Positions 17,922 to 25,688 of a stretch of 64,000 nt of DNA are shown here, in pieces. Made by a program: the position numbers and the translations under genes. Source of the DNA: JBDHWI01 sp964590135 (GTDB lineage: Bacteria > Chloroflexota > Anaerolineae > J036 > Brachytrichaceae). Within the stretch, counting starts at the first letter, position 1. Each line of letters starts with the position of its first letter. The notes beneath the pieces are model-generated. The model searched no databases. It was given only the letters and a program-made list of their open reading frames with translations, and was not told the origin of the DNA. The stretch is from positions 62,001 through 126,000 of the forward strand of contig CAZPVX010000002.1 in assembly GCA_964590135.1 (NCBI GenBank), written 5' to 3'.

Positions 17922-17958
17922 ACCCCTCGCCAGCCAGAAAGAGGCCAGGGTGAGGGGT
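17922..17958 (+). repeat. Imperfect GC-rich palindrome (REP-like)
   Basis: ACCCCTCGCC (17922-17931) can pair imperfectly with GGGTGAGGGGT (17948-17958). The CCCTCNCC...GGTGAGGGG style matches the short repeat found inside aroE at about 23845-23876, which points to a small dispersed repeat family. Confidence 0.5.
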
Positions 17959-17982
17959 AAAGGGACGACAAAGGATTTATCT

Positions 17983-18351
17983 ATGTGGATACGCGGCGTG
18001 CGCGGCGCAACTGTTGCCAATGCAAACACCAAAGAAGCCATCATCGAAGCCACCCGCGAGATGCTGCTGAAGCTGGTCGAGGCAAATGGCATTCAATCCG
18101 AAGACATCGCCAGTGCGTTTTTCAGCACCACGCGCGATTTGAATGCCGAATTTCCGGCCATCGCCGCAAGACAGATCGGCTGGACGGACGCGGCGCTGAT
18201 GTGCATGCACGAGATGGACGTGCCAAACAGCCTGCCCATGTGCGTGCGCGTGCTGGTGCATTGGAACACCGACAAGCGCGCCGGCGAGATCAGACACATT
18301 TATTTGAACGGCGCTGAGAAATTGCGCCCGGATTTAATCAAGGAAGGATAA
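17983..18351 (+). CDS. aroH: Chorismate mutase, AroH class
   Basis: A 122-residue monofunctional chorismate mutase of the trimeric Bacillus AroH type, converting chorismate to prephenate for Phe and Tyr. Family marks are MWIRGVRGATVA (Arg of the active site), STTRDLNAEFPA, the LVHWNTDK stretch and HIYLNGAEKLRPDL at the C-terminus. ATG 17983 follows an AAAGGA Shine-Dalgarno-like site. It is the first enzyme gene of the operon, downstream of the leader and terminator, and is followed after 8 bp by the first DAHP synthase. Confidence 0.93.
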   Translation: MWIRGVRGATVANANTKEAIIEATREMLLKLVEANGIQSEDIASAFFSTTRDLNAEFPAIAARQIGWTDAALMCMHEMDVPNSLPMCVRVLVHWNTDKRAGEIRHIYLNGAEKLRPDLIKEG

Positions 18352-18359
18352 GGAGTTTC

Positions 18360-19427
18360 ATGACATACCGCACTGATGACTTACGCATTCGTGAGATCAA
18401 GGAATTGGCGCCGCCGGCGCATCTGATCCGCGAGTTTCCGGTGTCGCCGGCGGCCGGCAGGCTGGTCTACGAAACCCGTCGCGCCACGCACGACATCTTG
18501 CATGGCGCAGACGACCGGCTGTTCGTCGTGATTGGGCCGTGCAGCATCCACGACACGCGGGCTGCGCTGGAATATGCGTCGCGCCTGAAGGGTTTACGCG
18601 AGCAACATGCCGGCGCGCTGGAGATCATCATGCGGGTGTATTTTGAGAAGCCTCGCACCAGCGTGGGCTGGAAGGGGCTGATCAACGACCCCAACCTCGA
18701 CAACTCATTTCGCATCAACCAGGGCCTGCGCATGGCGCGCGAGTTGCTGATGGACATCAACGAGCTGGGCGTGCCGGCGGCCACAGAATACCTCGACACC
18801 ATCTCCCCGCAATACGTGGCCGACCTGATCTCGTGGGGCGCGATTGGCGCGCGCACGACCGAATCACAAGTGCATCGCGAATTGGCAAGCGGCCTGTCAT
18901 GTCCGGTTGGGTTCAAGAATGGCACGGATGGCAACATTCGAATCGCTGCCGATGCGATGAAGGCCGCATTGCAACCACATCATTTTCTATCGGTCACGAA
19001 AGGCGGCGTGAGCGCCATCGTCTCGACCGCCGGCAACGATGACTGCCATGCGGTGCTGCGCGGCGGCAAGACGCCCAATTACGACTCCGCCAACGTGAAG
19101 GCGGCTGCAGCACAACTGGCCAAAGAGGGGTTGCTCACGCGCATGATGATCGATTGCTCGCACGGCAACAGCAGCAAGAAGCACGAGAACCAGATCGTGG
19201 TTGCACACGACATCGCACAGCAGTTGGAGGACGGCGAGCAGAACATCGCCGGCGTGATGATTGAATCGCACCTGGTGGCAGGCCGGCAGGACATGGTCGT
19301 TGGCCAACCGCTGGAATATGGCAAGAGCATCACCGACGCCTGCATCGGCTGGGCCGACACCGAGCGTGTGCTGGCGCGGCTGGCCGAAGCAGTGCTGGAG
19401 CGGCGCAGGGTGCCGGTGCAATTTTGA
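18360..19427 (+). CDS. DAHP synthase, type I-alpha (AroG/F/H-like)
   Basis: 355 residues. It condenses PEP and erythrose-4-phosphate, the first step of the shikimate pathway. Signatures of the enterobacterial AroFGH subtype are FVVIGPCSIHDTRAALEYA, FEKPRTSVGWKG, GVPAATEYLDTISPQY, GFKNGTDGN and IDCSHGNSSK. AroFGH enzymes are usually inhibited by single aromatic amino acids. The start has a strong site, AAGGAG, four bases before ATG. A second, unrelated-subtype DAHP synthase gene follows 71 bp later. Confidence 0.93.
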   Translation: MTYRTDDLRIREIKELAPPAHLIREFPVSPAAGRLVYETRRATHDILHGADDRLFVVIGPCSIHDTRAALEYASRLKGLREQHAGALEIIMRVYFEKPRTSVGWKGLINDPNLDNSFRINQGLRMARELLMDINELGVPAATEYLDTISPQYVADLISWGAIGARTTESQVHRELASGLSCPVGFKNGTDGNIRIAADAMKAALQPHHFLSVTKGGVSAIVSTAGNDDCHAVLRGGKTPNYDSANVKAAAAQLAKEGLLTRMMIDCSHGNSSKKHENQIVVAHDIAQQLEDGEQNIAGVMIESHLVAGRQDMVVGQPLEYGKSITDACIGWADTERVLARLAEAVLERRRVPVQF

Positions 19428-19439
19428 CCTGATGCTTTC

Positions 19440-19480
19440 GCAAAGGCGCTTCGCAAGAGCGCAAAGCGAAGCGCCTTTGC
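19440..19480 (+). repeat. Perfect 15-bp hairpin between the two DAHP synthase genes
   Basis: GCAAAGGCGCTTCGC (19440-19454) and GCGAAGCGCCTTTGC (19466-19480) pair perfectly around an 11-nt loop. No T-run follows, so it is more likely an RNA-stability or processing element, or a repeat unit, than a terminator. Confidence 0.75.
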
Positions 19481-19498
19481 AAGAGACACAACGAGAAG

Positions 19499-20527
19499 AT
19501 GATGGTGATAATCATGAAATCCGGAGCGTCGGCAGCCGAGATCGCCGGCGTGGTCAAGCACATCGAGAACATCGGCATGCGGGCGCATCTTTCACAGGGC
19601 GAAGAGCGCACCATCATCGGCATGGTCGGCGACGAGCGCCCGATGGACACAGCCAGCCTGGAGATCTTCGCCGGCGTCGAGCGCGTCGTGCCAATCCTGC
19701 GCCCCTATAAGCTCGCCAGCCGCAATTTCAAAAAGCAGAACACGGTCATCGAGTTGCACGTGAAGGGCAAGGTGATCAAGGTTGGCAACAGCGCCATCGC
19801 CATGATGGCCGGCCCATGCGCCGTTGAGAGCCGCGATCAGATCATGGCCAGCGCGAAAGTGGTGAAGGACGCCGGCGCGACAATCCTGCGCGGCGGCGCG
19901 TTCAAGCCGCGCACATCGCCCTACTCATTTCAAGGGCATGGCGAGGCAGCCTTGCAATGGATGGCAGAGGCGCGCGACGAATATGGTCTGGCGATTGTGA
20001 CCGAAGTGATGTCGCCGGAGCAGGTGCCGTTGGTGGCGAAATACGCCGACATCCTGCAGATCGGCGCGCGCAACATGCAGAACTATGCGCTGCTGCATGC
20101 CGCCGGCGAGAGCCACAAGCCGGTGCTGCTGAAGCGCGGCCTGAGCGCGACGATGGAAGAGTTGCTGATGGCCGCCGAATACATCCTGTCACACGGCAAC
20201 TACGACGTGATGCTATGCGAGCGCGGCATTCGCACTTTCGAAAAATACACCCGCAACACGCTCGACATCAACGCGGTGCCGGTGTTAAAGGAGCTATCGC
20301 ATCTGCCAGTGATCGTTGATCCGTCGCACGGCACGGGCAAGGCTGAATATGTGACGGCGATTGCGCGGGCTGGAGTGGCCGCCGGCGCGGATGGGCTGAT
20401 CATCGAAGTGCATCCCGACCCGAAGCAGGCGGTGAGTGACGGCGCGCAAACGCTGACGCCGGAGCGCTACTGCGAGCTGTTTGCGCAGGTGCGGCGCATC
20501 GCCGGCGCAGTGGATCGAGGAATGTAA
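19499..20527 (+). CDS. DAHP synthase, type I-beta with N-terminal ferredoxin-like domain
   Basis: 342 residues. The first about 70 form the regulatory ferredoxin-like domain seen in Thermotoga-type DAHP synthases (IIMKSGASAAEIAGVVKHIE, then a GMVGDERPMD stretch). The TIM-barrel follows with MMAGPCAVESRDQI, GGAFKPRTSPYSFQG, LLKRGLSATMEE, CERGIRTFEKYTRNTLDI and PSHGTGK. In related enzymes the N-terminal domain binds Tyr or Phe for feedback inhibition. Having both I-alpha and I-beta enzymes in one operon would allow differential feedback control. ATG 19499 and 19502 are both usable starts. Confidence 0.93.
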   Translation: MMVIIMKSGASAAEIAGVVKHIENIGMRAHLSQGEERTIIGMVGDERPMDTASLEIFAGVERVVPILRPYKLASRNFKKQNTVIELHVKGKVIKVGNSAIAMMAGPCAVESRDQIMASAKVVKDAGATILRGGAFKPRTSPYSFQGHGEAALQWMAEARDEYGLAIVTEVMSPEQVPLVAKYADILQIGARNMQNYALLHAAGESHKPVLLKRGLSATMEELLMAAEYILSHGNYDVMLCERGIRTFEKYTRNTLDINAVPVLKELSHLPVIVDPSHGTGKAEYVTAIARAGVAAGADGLIIEVHPDPKQAVSDGAQTLTPERYCELFAQVRRIAGAVDRGM

Positions 20528-20586
20528 TTGCAACTTGCAGAAATCAAGACACAAAATGTCCTGATATCAATGTTGAATACGACGAT

Positions 20587-20892
20587 ATGCGATTTGAATT
20601 CAGCAGCGAAATTTTCGAGTGGCGCGGGCCGGCGCCACATTTCTTTGTCACGGTGCCAGAAGAGCAAAGCCGCGATATCAAAGGCATCGCGAACCTCGTC
20701 ACGTATGGTTGGGGTGTAATTCCGGTCACGGTCAAGATCGGCGACACCGAGTGGACAACTTCGCTCTTCCCCAAAAACGATCGCTATCTCGTGCCGATCC
20801 GCGCCAACGTCCGCAAGCGCGAAGGGCTTGAGAATGGCGACACGGTTGACATTCGGCTCGACGTCGGCGGCAAGGGCGGCATGTTGATATGA
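20587..20892 (+). CDS. DUF1905 domain protein
   Basis: 101 residues. FEFSSEIFEWRGPAPHFFVT at the N-terminus, GWGVIPVTVKIGDTEWTTSL in the middle and VRKREGLENGDTVDIRLDV near the end match the DUF1905 beta-barrel family (YdeI-type proteins). The molecular role is unknown. It sits inside the aromatic operon between the second DAHP synthase and tyrA and is probably cotranscribed, but nothing ties it to the pathway. Confidence 0.82.
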   Translation: MRFEFSSEIFEWRGPAPHFFVTVPEEQSRDIKGIANLVTYGWGVIPVTVKIGDTEWTTSLFPKNDRYLVPIRANVRKREGLENGDTVDIRLDVGGKGGMLI

Positions 20893-20959
20893 ACGCACAG
20901 GCTTTTTGATTTAGCGGTTGGAGCAACACGTGCGCTCCAACGCTGAGTCGACATGCCAG

Positions 20960-21256
20960 ATGAACATACGACTCGCCACCGCAGACGCCGCTGCTCCGGC
21001 AGTGCTGAACGCGATCATGCAAAAACCGCATGCCGACGCGGAACCAGACCTCTTCTGCCAACTGCAGCCGAACATATTCACACCCGGGCCAGTGGTCGAA
21101 ATTCTGGCCGAGCCTGACAACACGATTCTGATCGCATACGAAGGCGACGAGGCATCAAGCTATGCCTGGATCAAGCTGCAAGACCGACTCGAGACGATCA
21201 TGACGCATGCCAACTGCTCATCGTTACGCTGCATTACAATCGCTGCTCCTCAATGA
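20960..21256 (+). pseudogene. GNAT acetyltransferase N-terminal remnant
   Basis: 98 residues from ATG 20960. MNIRLATADAAAPAVLNAI, then EPDLFCQLQPNIFTPG and NTILIAYEGDEASSYAWIKLQ look like the first half of a GNAT N-acetyltransferase (strands 1-4). The acetyl-CoA-binding part is missing; after YAWIKLQ the sequence loses resemblance. The stop overlaps the tyrA start in an ATGA tetranucleotide, so the fragment may still be translated and feed ribosomes to tyrA. Resemblance is by eye and needs a profile search. Confidence 0.5.
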
Positions 21257-22125
21257 CACAATCGTCCCACTCAATCGTTCAGTCCATCTGCATTGTCGGC
21301 GTCGGCCTGATGGGCGCGTCGTTCGCAATGGCACTCAAAGAAGAAGGCTTTGACGGCAAGATCATCGGCATCTCGCGCAGCGAAGAGACTCGATGGAAGG
21401 CATTGGAACGCAAGATCGTGGATGTCGCCTCGACCGACTTGAGCGCGGCCAAAGATGCTGACCTCGTGGTGCTGTGCACGCCGGTGCGGCTGTTGATCGA
21501 GCAGATCAGGCAGCTCGGCGCAATCTGCAAGCCCGGTGCGATCATCACCGACATGGGCAGCACCAAGACCGAGATCGTGCACACGATGAACACGCTGCCC
21601 GAACATCTGCGCGCGGTCGGCTCGCACCCGATGTGCGGCAAAGAAACGTCCGGCATAGACGTGGCCGAGGCAACCCTGTATCGCGGCGCGCCGTGGATTC
21701 TGACCCGCACGCAACGCACCGACGACGAGTCTTTTCGAGTCATCAAGGCGTTAGCAGAGCGAGTTGGTGCTGTGCCGCGCGAAATCGGCGTTGAGCGGCA
21801 CGACGCGCTGTTGGCCTTCGCCAGTCACCTGCCCTATGCGCTTTCGACAGCGATGGTATCAGTGACCGACCAGTTCGGGCTGAGCAACCCAGAGGTGTGG
21901 CAGGTGATGGCCGGCGGTTACCGCGACACCTCGCGCGTGGCGGCGAGCGACGTGGCGATGTGGTTGGATATTCTGCTGACGAACACCGATGGCGTCATCA
22001 ATGCAATCCGCGACACGCAGTTCAGTCTCGATCAGTTGATCGCGTTGCTCGAACGACGTGACGAGTCCGGCCTGAAGGCGTTCCTTTCCGCGGCGGCGAA
22101 CGCGCGCGTGTCACATTTTGGATGA
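21253..22125 (+). CDS. tyrA: Prephenate dehydrogenase
   Basis: 290 residues. NAD(P)-dependent oxidative decarboxylation of prephenate to 4-hydroxyphenylpyruvate for Tyr synthesis. The N-terminal Rossmann fold has CIVGVGLMGASFAMAL. LVVLCTPVRLL, ITDMGSTKTEI and GSHPMCGKETSG (catalytic His) follow, and the helical dimerisation domain has ASHLPYALSTAMV. There is no ACT domain. Its start codon overlaps the preceding stop (ATGA), which suggests translational coupling. With AroH upstream, the operon can make the Tyr branch; no pheA is in the window. Confidence 0.93.
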   Translation: MTQSSHSIVQSICIVGVGLMGASFAMALKEEGFDGKIIGISRSEETRWKALERKIVDVASTDLSAAKDADLVVLCTPVRLLIEQIRQLGAICKPGAIITDMGSTKTEIVHTMNTLPEHLRAVGSHPMCGKETSGIDVAEATLYRGAPWILTRTQRTDDESFRVIKALAERVGAVPREIGVERHDALLAFASHLPYALSTAMVSVTDQFGLSNPEVWQVMAGGYRDTSRVAASDVAMWLDILLTNTDGVINAIRDTQFSLDQLIALLERRDESGLKAFLSAAANARVSHFG

Positions 22126-22137
22126 CGTGAGACTAGA

Positions 22138-22185
22138 GATTGGAGATTGGAAGCCGAAGCCATCTAAATCTCCAATTCCTCATCC
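22138..22185 (+). repeat. Simple inverted repeat between tyrA and aroA
   Basis: ATTGGAGAT and its complement ATCTCCAAT occur about 25 bp apart in a spacer built from repeated GATTGGA-type units. Similar simple sequence (GATTGGGAAATGGGGGATGG) appears inside mutY, so this may be a drifting intergenic repeat. Confidence 0.45.
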
Positions 22186-22194
22186 CCAATCCCC

Positions 22195-23511
22195 ATGAAC
22201 TACACATTGAAAGCGCCAAAGTCACTCGGCGGCACCCTGCGCGTGCCGAGCGACCGCAGCATCACCGTGCGGGCAGCGCTGATCGGCAGCATCGCGGATG
22301 GCATCAGCCGCGTGCGCGAGCCATTGGATAGCGACGACACCAACGCAGCCTTGCAATGCATGGCCGACCTTGGCGCAAGCGTTGCGCCACTCAGCACGAT
22401 GTGCGACCCACTCGGCCTGCGCATCTCCGGCGCCGGCCTGCGTGGGTTGAAGGGCAGTCCGACACCCCTGTTTTGCAATTCATCCGGCACGACAATGCGC
22501 CTGCTGGCCGGCTTCCTCGCCGGTCAGTCGTTCGACAGCGCGCTCGACGGCAGCGAGCAACTGCGCAGGCGCCCGATGCGCCGCGTGACCGAGCCGCTGC
22601 GACAGATGGGCGCACAGATCGACGACACGGCAGGCTGCGCGCCTTTGAAAATTGCAAAGGCTGCATCGCCCTTGCACGGCATCGAATATGCCATGCCGGT
22701 TGCAAGCGCGCAGGTGAAGAGCGCGTTGCTGCTCGCCGGCCTGTATGCCGATGCGCCGACGATCATCCACGAGCCGGCGCCCACGCGCGACCACACCGAG
22801 CGCATGCTGCGCGCCGCCGGCGCGAATGTGCAAACGCAGACGCAGGCTGATGGCCGCTCGACCATCACGCTTGCGCCGGCGACGACGTTGCGAGCACTGG
22901 ATTTCACGGTGCCGGCAGATTTCTCGTCGGCAGCGTTCTTTCTCGTCGCCGGCGCCATCACCCCGCGCGCGAGCATTCGCTTGGTCGAAGTCGGCTTGAA
23001 CCCGACTCGGCTTGGCCTGCTGGATGCGCTGCAGGCAATGGGCGCGCAAATCGTCCTCAGCAATGCGCACGACGAAGGGGGTGAGCCGGTGGGCGATCTG
23101 GAGGTCTCATTCGCAGAGTTGGGCGCTGTTGACATCGGCGGCAGCCTCACCGCGCGCATGATCGATGAGTTCCCCGTATTTGCTGTGGCCGCCACGCAAG
23201 CCAAGGGCAAGACATTGGTGCGCGACGCGCAAGAGTTGCGCGTGAAGGAGAGCAACCGGCTCGAGGGCCTGGTGAATGAATTGCGCAAGCTGGGCGCGCA
23301 GATCGCGCCGACTGAGGATGGTTTTGTGATCGAAGGGCCGACCGAACTACGCGGTGCAGTCGTGGATGGCCTGGGCGACCACCGCGTAGCGATGGCGCTC
23401 GCCGTAGCGGCGATGGCAGCCAGCGGCGACACCACGATCCTCGGCGCAGATTGCGTGGCGAAAACCTATCCAACCTTTTTCAGGGATCTGGAATCCCTAT
23501 CAGATCTGTAA
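22195..23511 (+). CDS. aroA: 3-phosphoshikimate 1-carboxyvinyltransferase (EPSP synthase)
   Basis: 438 residues, sixth step of the shikimate pathway. Family blocks are SEQLRRRPMRRVTEPLRQMG, MPVASAQVKSALLLAGLYAD, PAPTRDHTERMLRAAG, DEFPVFAVAA and LRVKESNRLEGL. Two substrate-binding loops deviate: the usual PGDKSISHRA is PSDRSITVRA (Lys to Arg), and the usual CGNSGTTMR is CNSSGTTMR. Everything else looks like an active enzyme. Whether the altered loops change PEP or glyphosate binding cannot be judged here. Confidence 0.92.
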   Translation: MNYTLKAPKSLGGTLRVPSDRSITVRAALIGSIADGISRVREPLDSDDTNAALQCMADLGASVAPLSTMCDPLGLRISGAGLRGLKGSPTPLFCNSSGTTMRLLAGFLAGQSFDSALDGSEQLRRRPMRRVTEPLRQMGAQIDDTAGCAPLKIAKAASPLHGIEYAMPVASAQVKSALLLAGLYADAPTIIHEPAPTRDHTERMLRAAGANVQTQTQADGRSTITLAPATTLRALDFTVPADFSSAAFFLVAGAITPRASIRLVEVGLNPTRLGLLDALQAMGAQIVLSNAHDEGGEPVGDLEVSFAELGAVDIGGSLTARMIDEFPVFAVAATQAKGKTLVRDAQELRVKESNRLEGLVNELRKLGAQIAPTEDGFVIEGPTELRGAVVDGLGDHRVAMALAVAAMAASGDTTILGADCVAKTYPTFFRDLESLSDL

Positions 23512-23567
23512 TCCTGGATTGCAGATTGATTCAGCTTCGATCCAGCACCCGAAATTAAGATTCAAAA

Positions 23568-24416
23568 ATGATCGTTAGCTTGATCGGTCACCCGGTAGCG
23601 CACAGCAAAAGCCCGCTGATGCAGAATGCGGCCTTTGCACACGCCGGCTTGCACGGCTGGCGATATGCGCTGTGGGATACGCCACTGGACGAATTGCCGG
23701 CGCGCATGACGATGCTCCGTGAGCACAGCGAGGTCGCCGGCTGCAACATCACCATCCCGCACAAGCAGAACGTCATGCCGTATCTCGATGCCATCAGCGA
23801 GCATGCGCGGTCAATTGGGGCAGTGAATACGGTGATGAAGTTCGCCCTCACCCAACCCTCTCTGCAAGGGGAGGGGCTTCACGGCGACAACACCGACTGG
23901 ATTGGCTGGTTGAATGACCTGGCATGGCACGGTGTGGACATGCGCGATGTGAAGCGCGCGCTGGTGCTGGGCGCCGGCGGCTCGGCGCGCGCCATCGTGT
24001 ATGCGCTGGCACAAGCCGGCGCTGAGGTGATGATCGTCAACCGCGATGCCGCGCGCGCGCTTAAGCTGGCGGCGGATTTCGGCATGGCCGGCGCAGGGCT
24101 GAGCGAGATCACAGCTTATGCGCGCGAGGCGCAGCCACAGTTGATCGTTAATTGCACCTCTGCCGGCATGTGGCCGAACGACGACACCACGCCATGGCCC
24201 GACAATGCGCCCTTCCCCGCCGGCGCAGTGCTATACGACCTGGTCTACAAACCGCGCGTGACCAAACTGATGCTGCAGGCGCAGCGTGCCGGCGCGCGCG
24301 CCATCGGCGGCATCGGCATGCTGGCCGAGCAAGGCGCTGCGGCATTTGAAAAGTGGACCGGCGTGTCGGCGGCGCATGTCGCATCGATCATGCGAAGCGT
24401 ATTGGAAGATGCGTGA
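23568..24416 (+). CDS. aroE: Shikimate dehydrogenase
   Basis: 282 residues, NADPH-dependent reduction of 3-dehydroshikimate. GHPVAHSKSPLMQNAAF (substrate Ser), CNITIPHKQNVMPYLD (catalytic Lys), GDNTDWIGW (catalytic Asp) and the NADP loop LVLGAGGSARAIVYALA are all present, as is GGIGMLAEQGAAAFE near the end. Between VNTVMKF and LHGDNTD there are roughly nine extra residues, ALTQPSLQGEG, coded by about 23845-23876. That DNA resembles a CCCTCACCC...GGGGAGGGG dispersed repeat, so a repeat seems to have been accepted in frame. Confidence 0.92.
   Translation: MIVSLIGHPVAHSKSPLMQNAAFAHAGLHGWRYALWDTPLDELPARMTMLREHSEVAGCNITIPHKQNVMPYLDAISEHARSIGAVNTVMKFALTQPSLQGEGLHGDNTDWIGWLNDLAWHGVDMRDVKRALVLGAGGSARAIVYALAQAGAEVMIVNRDAARALKLAADFGMAGAGLSEITAYAREAQPQLIVNCTSAGMWPNDDTTPWPDNAPFPAGAVLYDLVYKPRVTKLMLQAQRAGARAIGGIGMLAEQGAAAFEKWTGVSAAHVASIMRSVLEDA
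23845..23876 (+). repeat. REP-like short repeat inserted in frame in aroE
   Basis: CCCTCACCCAACCCTCTCTG followed by CAAGGGGAGGGG has the arms CCCTC and GAGGG of a partial palindrome and matches the style of the 17922-17958 element. It encodes LTQPSLQGEG within a surface loop of AroE. Confidence 0.6.
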
Positions 24417-24464
24417 CATGCATGCTGCGCAGCCGCGCGCCGGCAATTAAAATCAAAAACCATC

Positions 24465-25655
24465 ATGCTTCGATTTCTAACCGCCGGCGAATCGCACGGC
24501 CCATCACTCACCGCCATCCTGGAGGGCATGCCCGCCGGCCTGCCGCTGACATCTGAGCTGATCGACCGCGATCTGGCGCGCCGGCAGCAAGGTTATGGTA
24601 GCGGCGGCCGCATGAAGATTGAGCGCGATCATGCGCAACTCACCGCCGGCGTGATGGCCGGCAAGACCACCGGCGCGCCCATCACCTTCATCGTGGACAA
24701 CTTCGACTACAGCAAGTGGAGAGACCGCAACATCGAAGCGATGACCATTCCCCGCCCCGGCCATGCCGACCTGACTGGCGCGGTGAAATATGGCTATCGC
24801 GAGTTGCGGCTCGCGCTGGAGCGCGCCTCGGCGCGCGAGACAACGATGCGCGTGGCGGTTGGCTCCGCATGCCGCGCCTTGCTGGCGCAATTCGGCATCG
24901 TGGTTGGCGGCTATGTGATAAGCGTGGGGGATGTGACTACAGCGCCAGACACCCCGCATCGCGTTTCAGAAGCCGATTATCTTGCGCGCTTCGAGCGGGC
25001 CGAGGCGAGCGATGTGCGCTGCCATGACGAGGCGACAAGCGAGCAGATGCGGGCGAAGATTCGCGCCATCATGGCAGCGAAAGACACGCTGGGCGGGGTG
25101 ATCGAAGTGGCGGCGTTGCATGTGCCGGCGGGGTTCGGCAGCCACGTGCATTGGGACCGCCGGCTGAGCGGACAACTGGCACAGGCTGTGATGAGCATCC
25201 ACTCGGTGAAGGGCGTTGAGATCGGCGATGGATTTGCCGAAACATTGCGCCCGGGCACGCAGGCGCAGGATGAGCTGTTCGCGGAGGAGGGCGAGATCAG
25301 GCAGCGCAGCAACCACGCCGGCGGCCTTGAAGGCGGCATCAGCAACGGCGCGCCGATCATCCTTCGCGCCGCCCTGAAACCCATTGCCACCACCTTGAAT
25401 CCGCTCAACTCAGTCGATCTGGCCAACGGCGAGGCGGTGAAGACAAAATATGAGCGCAGCGATTTCTGCCCAGTGCCGCGCGCCGTTCCAATCGTGGAGG
25501 CGATGGTGTGCTTTGTGCTGGCAAACGCGTTGCTCGAAAAGCTCGGCGGTGACAGCATCGATGAGATGAAGCCGCGCTTCAATGCCCTGCGTAAATTGCG
25601 TTTTGACCAGCTGCTGATGGATGCAACACCCTGGCGCTTCGGTTACAGCCTGTAG
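24465..25655 (+). CDS. aroC: Chorismate synthase
   Basis: 396 residues, last step to chorismate, FMNH2-dependent. Signatures are LRFLTAGESHGPSLTAILEG, RRQQGYGSGGRMKIERD, RPGHADLTGAVKYG (signature 2 region), ARETTMRVAVG, RSNHAGGLEGGISNGAPI and DFCPVPRAVPIVEAM. Length is normal. It closes the operon; aroB, aroD/aroQ and aroK are not in the window. Confidence 0.95.
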   Translation: MLRFLTAGESHGPSLTAILEGMPAGLPLTSELIDRDLARRQQGYGSGGRMKIERDHAQLTAGVMAGKTTGAPITFIVDNFDYSKWRDRNIEAMTIPRPGHADLTGAVKYGYRELRLALERASARETTMRVAVGSACRALLAQFGIVVGGYVISVGDVTTAPDTPHRVSEADYLARFERAEASDVRCHDEATSEQMRAKIRAIMAAKDTLGGVIEVAALHVPAGFGSHVHWDRRLSGQLAQAVMSIHSVKGVEIGDGFAETLRPGTQAQDELFAEEGEIRQRSNHAGGLEGGISNGAPIILRAALKPIATTLNPLNSVDLANGEAVKTKYERSDFCPVPRAVPIVEAMVCFVLANALLEKLGGDSIDEMKPRFNALRKLRFDQLLMDATPWRFGYSL

Positions 25656-25688
25656 ACGAGCGCACCTCTGCCGGCGAGGCAGTCATGG

